From assembly GCF_018130245.1 (NCBI RefSeq), contig NZ_JAFCKP010000021.1:24431-88430 (forward strand): DNA of 64,000 nt, read 5' to 3'. The DNA is from Bradyrhizobium sp. SZCCT0231 (GTDB lineage: Bacteria; Pseudomonadota; Alphaproteobacteria; Rhizobiales; Xanthobacteraceae). How positions within the stretch are numbered: the first letter of the stretch is position 1; every line of letters starts with the position of its first letter. This document shows, piece after piece, positions 60,221-64,000 of the stretch. Under the pieces are notes generated by a model, which was not told the DNA's origin, made no database searches, and saw nothing but the letters and a program-made list of their open reading frames with translations. The translations under genes were made by a program, and so were the position numbers.

Positions 60221-60685
60221 GTGAAAGACAACAACGACATGCCCGGGCACCTGGCGCGCCGCTTCCAGCAGATCGCGGTCGCGGTGTTCCTGGCCGAGGT
60301 CGGAGACGCCGGCTTCGATCTCACGCCGGTGCAGTACGCCGCGCTCGCGACCATCAAGGCCAATCCGGGGCTGGACCAGGTGACGCTCGCAGGATTGATC
60401 GCCTACGATCGCACCACCATCACCGGCGTGATCGATCGCCTCGTCCAGAAGGGCCTCGCGGAGCGCCGCCCCTCCAGCCGCGACCGCCGCGCGCGGGAGC
60501 TCGCGATCACCGACGAAGGCCGGCGCAAGCTGCGCAAGATCGCGCCCGCCGTCGAATCTGCGCAGCGCATCATGCTGCGTGGCCTCAGCGCGAAGGAGGG
60601 CGAGGAGCTGATGCGGCTGCTGCGCAAGGCCATCGCCGCCGGCAATGAGCTCAGCCGCGCCCCGCTACGCGATGCGCAGGTCTGA
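60221..60685 (+). CDS. MarR family transcriptional regulator
   Basis: 154 residues, winged helix: VQYAALATIKANPGLDQVTLAGLIAYDRTTITGVIDRLVQKGLAERRPSSRDRRARELAIT in pieces. The start is GTG 60221, because GGAGG lies 6 nt upstream and ATGs further up fall inside the operator. Represses the divergent aromatic monooxygenase and itself, by inference from layout. The C-terminal helix is normal for the family. Confidence 0.9.
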   Translation: MKDNNDMPGHLARRFQQIAVAVFLAEVGDAGFDLTPVQYAALATIKANPGLDQVTLAGLIAYDRTTITGVIDRLVQKGLAERRPSSRDRRARELAITDEGRRKLRKIAPAVESAQRIMLRGLSAKEGEELMRLLRKAIAAGNELSRAPLRDAQV

Positions 60686-60802
60686 TCTCGCACCGTGTCC
60701 GTATTTGTCGCGGTGCACGAAACCAGGAACTAACCTTCGGCTGCTAACGTCGGCCGCATTGGGCGCTTAACGCGCGATTAACTTTGCAGGGCGGAGTTTC
60801 CG

Positions 60803-61231
60803 ATGTTCAGGTTCCTCGTCATGGCCGCGGCCATCGCGCTCTCGACCGGTCACGCGCTCGCCAACGGCCATGGCGGCGATGCCCCGCCCCCGCCGAAACC
60901 CGAGGCGACCACAGCACCGGCGAAGGTGGTCCTGACCAAGCAGGGTCCCAAGCTCGTCGATCTCAAGGGCATGACGCTCTATTATTACGAGCGCGACACC
61001 ACCGGAAAGACGTCGAACTGCAACGGCAAGTGCACCGAGAGCTGGGTTCCACTGGCGGCGACGGCCGACGCCAGGGCCGTCGGCGACTTCACCGTGATCA
61101 ACTGCAACGACGGCAGCAAGATGTGGGCGTACCGCTATCGTCCGCTCTACACCTCGCCCGCCGACAAAGCGCCGGGCGATGCCAACGGCAATGCCACGAC
61201 ACTGCAATGGCGGATCGCCCGGCCTGAGTAG
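60803..61231 (+). CDS. Exported COG4315-type secreted repeat protein
   Basis: 142 residues: signal peptide about 1-20 (ending ALAN), Pro/Ala linker, then a conserved domain with two aromatic-Asp motifs, GMTLYYYERDTTGKTSNCNGKC and MWAYRYRPLYTSPADKAPGD in pieces (the Y-x-aromatic-x-x-D signature), and C-x3-C. Members are small secreted or lipoprotein-like proteins of unknown function. GGAGTTTCCG precedes ATG 60803. A partial stress-promoter-like GGAAC-N17-CGTC lies at 60726-60751. Confidence 0.82.
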   Translation: MFRFLVMAAAIALSTGHALANGHGGDAPPPPKPEATTAPAKVVLTKQGPKLVDLKGMTLYYYERDTTGKTSNCNGKCTESWVPLAATADARAVGDFTVINCNDGSKMWAYRYRPLYTSPADKAPGDANGNATTLQWRIARPE

Positions 61232-61279
61232 CAGCGCATAGCAACGCACCAAAGCTCGAACTGACCGGTCGCGCAGCCT

Positions 61280-61933
61280 TCACCCGCGCCAGCGCGCGCC
61301 TGGTCCGGCCTGCGCGTTCTGCCCGGGCGGCAGCACCACGACCGTCGAATTGAGCTTCACCCGGTCGTAGAGATCGATGACGTCCTCGTTGCGCATCCGG
61401 ATGCAGCCGGACGAGATCGCCTGCCCGATATATTCGGGCTGGTTGGTGCCGTGGATGCGGTAGAGCGTGTCCTTGTTGCCGACATAGAGATAGATGCCCC
61501 GCGCGCCCAGCGGATTGGCGGGACCGCCGGGAACGCGCGCCGGATACGGGCCGAGCCGCGCCTGGATATCCGCTGTCGGAACCCAGTCCGGCCATTCCGC
61601 CAAGCGGCCGACCCGCGCGACGCCGGAGAACGCCATGGCTTCCTCACCGACCGCAACGCCGTAGCGGATCGCCTTGCCCTCGGGCAGCACGTAGTAGAGG
61701 TAGCGCGCATCGGTATCGACCAGGATCGTGCCCGGTTGCTCCTTGCGATGGTAGTCCACGATATGGCGGAGATATTGCTCAGGCACGTTCGCCTGCGCGT
61801 AAGGCGTGTGCGCGAGCAACTGACGGTCGCGCGGCGTCATGCTCGCATCCGTCGACGGCGAAAGTGTCGTCTGCATGCAGCCGCCCAGCGGCAGCAAGGC
61901 TGCGACGAACAAAACGAGTAGAGATCTTGGCAC
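61280..61933 (-). CDS. L,D-transpeptidase (YkuD/ErfK) lipoprotein
   Basis: 217 residues. Lipobox LPLGGC with lipid-attached C19. YkuD domain about 60-215: VDTDARYLYYVLPEGKAIRYGVAVG, and the active-site block RIHGTNQPEYIGQAISSGCIRMRNEDV in pieces, with H161 and C177. It forms 3-3 peptidoglycan cross-links or attaches proteins to the wall. Start is taken as GTG 61933 because it gives a compact lipoprotein signal; ATG 61972 is an alternative adding 13 residues. No partner genes nearby. Confidence 0.88.
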   Translation of the reverse strand: MPRSLLVLFVAALLPLGGCMQTTLSPSTDASMTPRDRQLLAHTPYAQANVPEQYLRHIVDYHRKEQPGTILVDTDARYLYYVLPEGKAIRYGVAVGEEAMAFSGVARVGRLAEWPDWVPTADIQARLGPYPARVPGGPANPLGARGIYLYVGNKDTLYRIHGTNQPEYIGQAISSGCIRMRNEDVIDLYDRVKLNSTVVVLPPGQNAQAGPGARWRG

Positions 61934-62234
61934 CGCCGGCCCCCCGATAGCGGATAGCAGCACCCCCAGCATCGCCACATGCTGCCCAAATCGTGCTGAA
62001 AACAAGGCAGGACGGAACAATTGCGCGTGTTCGACAAACCGGGTTCCATCACCACAAACGGCGAGAGACTGTCGCATCATCTCCATCCCCTCGCCTTGCT
62101 TTGGTCAAACCCGGCTGGACTCGTGCGCCATGGGGGCGAGATGGGCTCGCCTCGACAGATCGGCGCCGCGCCAATGCGGACGACCTAGACGTCAAACACT
62201 GGGCTTCCAAACACTGGGCTTCAAAGGAGCTGCG

Positions 62235-63317
62235 ATGCTCGCGACGCTGAACGCCAAGCAAATCGTCGATGAGATCGTGAAGGACACGATCAAGGACAAC
62301 GATCCGCACGACGCGCTTCAGATCTCTCCGGAGATCGTGCTGGCCTCTCGGCCAGCCAGCGTGTCGCCTGCGCTGGCGCCGGAGATCGCGCCGCGTCCGG
62401 CGCCCAAGTTTAGTCCGGAGGCAAGGTTTACTCCGGAGCCGAAGTTCACTCTGGAGCCGCCGCGCGCGCCCGAGCCCGCCATCAACGTCGTCTACGGAAA
62501 GCCCGCCGCGGCACCGTCGGTCGACACGCCTGTCCGCGTCACGTCCAGCGATGGTCCTGTCAGGCAAAAGCGATCCTCGATCGGCAGGTGGCTGCGCGGT
62601 GCGTTCGTCACGTTCCTGCTTGCGGGCACGAGCGTGGCCGCCACCATCGCCTGGGAGAAGCACGGCGACACAGCAAAGCAGATGCTCGCCGAATGGAGGC
62701 CGGCACTGGCCTCGTTGCTGCCTGCAACATCGTGGCTGCCATCGTGGCTACCTGCGACATCGCAGAGCGCGCCGGCCGTTGCCGCGCAGGCCGCACCGCC
62801 GGCGCTGGAAGCCGCCACAGCAGATCAAACGGCCGAGCAATCTGCGACGCCGCCCGCGGCTCAGGTTGCCGCCGCCGCGCCTGCAGCAACACAGCCCGTC
62901 GACGCAGCGCAGTCGGTCCAATCGATGACGCGCGATCTCGCCGCGATGGCGCAGCAGATCGAGCAGCTCAAGGCCAACATCGCCGAGTTGAAAGCCGGAC
63001 AGGAGCAGATGGCGCGTGAGATGGCGAAGCCGGCTGCTCCGAAGCCGGTGGCTGCCGAGACGAGGCCGGTCGATCCGCGCCCGCGCGCTGCTGCGCTCCC
63101 GCCGCAGCCTGCGGCGCCGCCGGTTCACAAGCCCAAGCCGCCCGTCAAGCCGGCTGTGACACGGACCTACATGCCGGCCTCTTCGCCCGCGCCGTTTGCA
63201 CCCCCGCCACCGTCGCAGGCAACCGCGGCCCCGCCGCCAGCAGCGCCCATTGCGACGACGCAAGCCGTTGCCGATGACGACGGGCCTGTCGTGCGCCCGC
63301 CGATGCCGCTGCGCTAG
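62235..63317 (+). CDS. Single-TM protein with coiled coil and proline-rich segments
   Basis: 360 residues. N-terminal Pro/Ala/Glu-rich cytoplasmic part (about 1-115, with EPKFTLEPPRAPEP units), one membrane helix (about 119-136: GAFVTFLLAGTSVAATIA), Trp/Ser/Leu segment, a coiled coil (about 235-270: AMAQQIEQLKANIAELKAGQEQMA in pieces) and a Pro/Ala tail. It has the same layout as the protein at 42618, so they are probably members of one family. AAGGAG 6 nt before ATG 62235. A tandem AACACTGGGCTTC repeat (62197-62223) lies just upstream. Confidence 0.75.
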   Translation: MLATLNAKQIVDEIVKDTIKDNDPHDALQISPEIVLASRPASVSPALAPEIAPRPAPKFSPEARFTPEPKFTLEPPRAPEPAINVVYGKPAAAPSVDTPVRVTSSDGPVRQKRSSIGRWLRGAFVTFLLAGTSVAATIAWEKHGDTAKQMLAEWRPALASLLPATSWLPSWLPATSQSAPAVAAQAAPPALEAATADQTAEQSATPPAAQVAAAAPAATQPVDAAQSVQSMTRDLAAMAQQIEQLKANIAELKAGQEQMAREMAKPAAPKPVAAETRPVDPRPRAAALPPQPAAPPVHKPKPPVKPAVTRTYMPASSPAPFAPPPPSQATAAPPPAAPIATTQAVADDDGPVVRPPMPLR

Positions 63318-63672
63318 CGCGGCGGCAGCACGCACGCTGTCCGAGTCGGTGTGATGCGTTGAGTCCGGGCGATTACGGGAAGCGATGCTCGGTCGTTTTC
63401 CGCTCAAGAGAAAAGGCCGTCGGGATCTATGCCGCCGGCCCTCTCTTGCAGCTGCCGGTTCCCGGAGCCCGGTTCTGCTGCAATTCGATGCCTTATCGTC
63501 GCGCAGTCATATTTAATAAACTCTTAACGAGCCCGCGCGTTGCACATCATTTCTGCGCCATAAGCCCAGAGATTGCGCGGGCTGTCCATTCGGTGGATAT
63601 CGACTCAGTGGTACCATCCGACATCTGTTGAGACTTGCACTGAAGCTCAGATCGTCACACCGGGGAATTCGG
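63318..63672. other. Gene-free stretch before the DUF6894 gene
   Basis: 355 bp. An imperfect inverted repeat (AAGAGAAAAGGCCG ... CGGCCCTCTCTT, 63406-63448) may terminate the preceding gene. The part from 63490 is A/T-rich (TCATATTTAATAAACTCTTAACG) and likely carries the promoter of the last gene. Confidence 0.4.
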
Positions 63673-63903
63673 ATGCCCTACTACTATTTCGATCTCGTGG
63701 TTGGTGAAGAGTTCAAAAACCAGGGTGGAATCATCCTCGAAGACATCGAGGTTGCCTCCGATCGCGCCGATCAATTGGCCTGCGAGCTGTCGCAGGTGAA
63801 GCCGGAGCTGCAGCAGAGGGGTTGCGCGGTGCGCGTCACCGATCGCGATCACAACGAGCTCTATCGCACGCCGCTCGATCCGGTGCCGGCCTGGCAGCGC
63901 TAG
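63673..63903 (+). CDS. DUF6894-like small protein
   Basis: 76 residues, soluble: PYYYFDLVVGEEFKNQGGIILEDIE in pieces, then CAVRVTDRDHNELYRTPLDPVP. This pattern (PxYYFDL ... G ... DIxVASDRADQLACEL ... VRVxDxxGxELYRTPL) is that of the DUF6894 family, abundant in Bradyrhizobium, function unknown. ATG 63673 preceded by GGGGAA. The stop codon is the first triplet of a family A repeat. Confidence 0.78.
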   Translation: MPYYYFDLVVGEEFKNQGGIILEDIEVASDRADQLACELSQVKPELQQRGCAVRVTDRDHNELYRTPLDPVPAWQR

Positions 63904-64000
63904 AGCATGATCCGGAAAAGTGCGAAGCGGTTTTCCGAAAAGATCATGCTCAAACAAAGACCTAAAGCGCGATGACGATTCATCCAAATCTCATCGCGCT
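63901..64000 (+). repeat. Interspersed palindromic repeat family A, copy 3 (runs to window end)
   Basis: TAGAGCATGATCCGG ... GCGGTTTTCCGAAAAGATCATGCTC ... AAAGCGCGATGACGATTCATCC ... CTCATCGCGCT. Perfect AGCATGATC / GATCATGCT inner palindrome. Lacks the GGGCCGCG block of the other two copies. The element may extend past the window. Confidence 0.85.

Noticed and set aside
62197-62223. Tandem AACACTGGGCTTC as a regulator site
   Set aside because: Just two adjacent copies next to a ribosome site; a simple duplication explains it.
1-64000. tRNA, rRNA, CRISPR arrays, insertion sequences or integrase genes
   Set aside because: No T-loop-type GGTTCGAATCC cloverleaf, no regularly spaced direct repeats with unique spacers, and no transposase or integrase coding frame recognised.

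Overview
The window reads as chromosome of a Bradyrhizobium-like alphaproteobacterium. Supporting signs are the high G+C content, the NDUFA12-type complex I gene, the aroQ-accB-accC-aat-DUF2155 order, BA14K/DUF1236 secreted proteins, HisKA_2 stress-type signalling, B12-dependent ribonucleotide reductase, a phasin, and several palindromic intergenic repeat families. Species is an inference. I saw no rRNA, tRNA, CRISPR array, intact insertion sequence or phage gene.

Layout. 0-9 kb: the 3' end of ribonuclease E, a D-amino-acid-dehydrogenase-like flavoenzyme, dctA, bioY, an aminotransferase, an M48 protease, a DsbA-like oxidoreductase and a DUF1236 secreted protein. 9-13.4 kb: a LuxR-type regulator divergent from a short trimeric autotransporter adhesin, followed by a periplasmic protein and a glycosyltransferase-like protein. 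13.7-20 kb: aroQ, accB, accC, a three-gene signalling operon (CHASE3 kinase, response regulator, receiver-HisKA_2 kinase) and aat. 20-26.5 kb: DUF2155, then what looks like an accessory insertion (BASS-type transporter, RTX-like repeat protein, divergent GlxA regulator and DJ-1/PfpI protein), then the NDUFA12 subunit gene. 26.7-30.3 kb: a BA14K protein and a second CHASE3 two-component pair.

30.3-32.5 kb is an A/T-richer defence cassette: a Shedu nuclease (DUF4263) and a CAP12/TIR-type effector, tail to tail, between two convergent chromosomal genes. Then come an EamA exporter, a gene-poor structured stretch, nrdJ, an isolated YaaC-like gene in A/T-rich DNA, a ParB-domain protein and a phasin. 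41-58 kb carries many small secreted or envelope proteins, a desaturase, a PilZ-XRE fusion, two small cytochromes c, pdxY, an SMR transporter, an Flp pilin and a D,D-peptidase-like protein, separated by palindromic repeats. 58-64 kb: an aromatic-ring flavin monooxygenase divergent from its probable MarR repressor with a clear palindromic operator between them, an L,D-transpeptidase lipoprotein and small hypotheticals.

A recurring theme is the general stress response. Four exact GGAAC-N16-CGTT motifs (the sigma-EcfG promoter consensus) lie just upstream of genes: the CHASE3/RR/HisKA_2 operon and three secreted or envelope proteins. Near-consensus copies precede two more. The kinase operon may therefore both feed and be fed by the PhyR-NepR-EcfG circuit.
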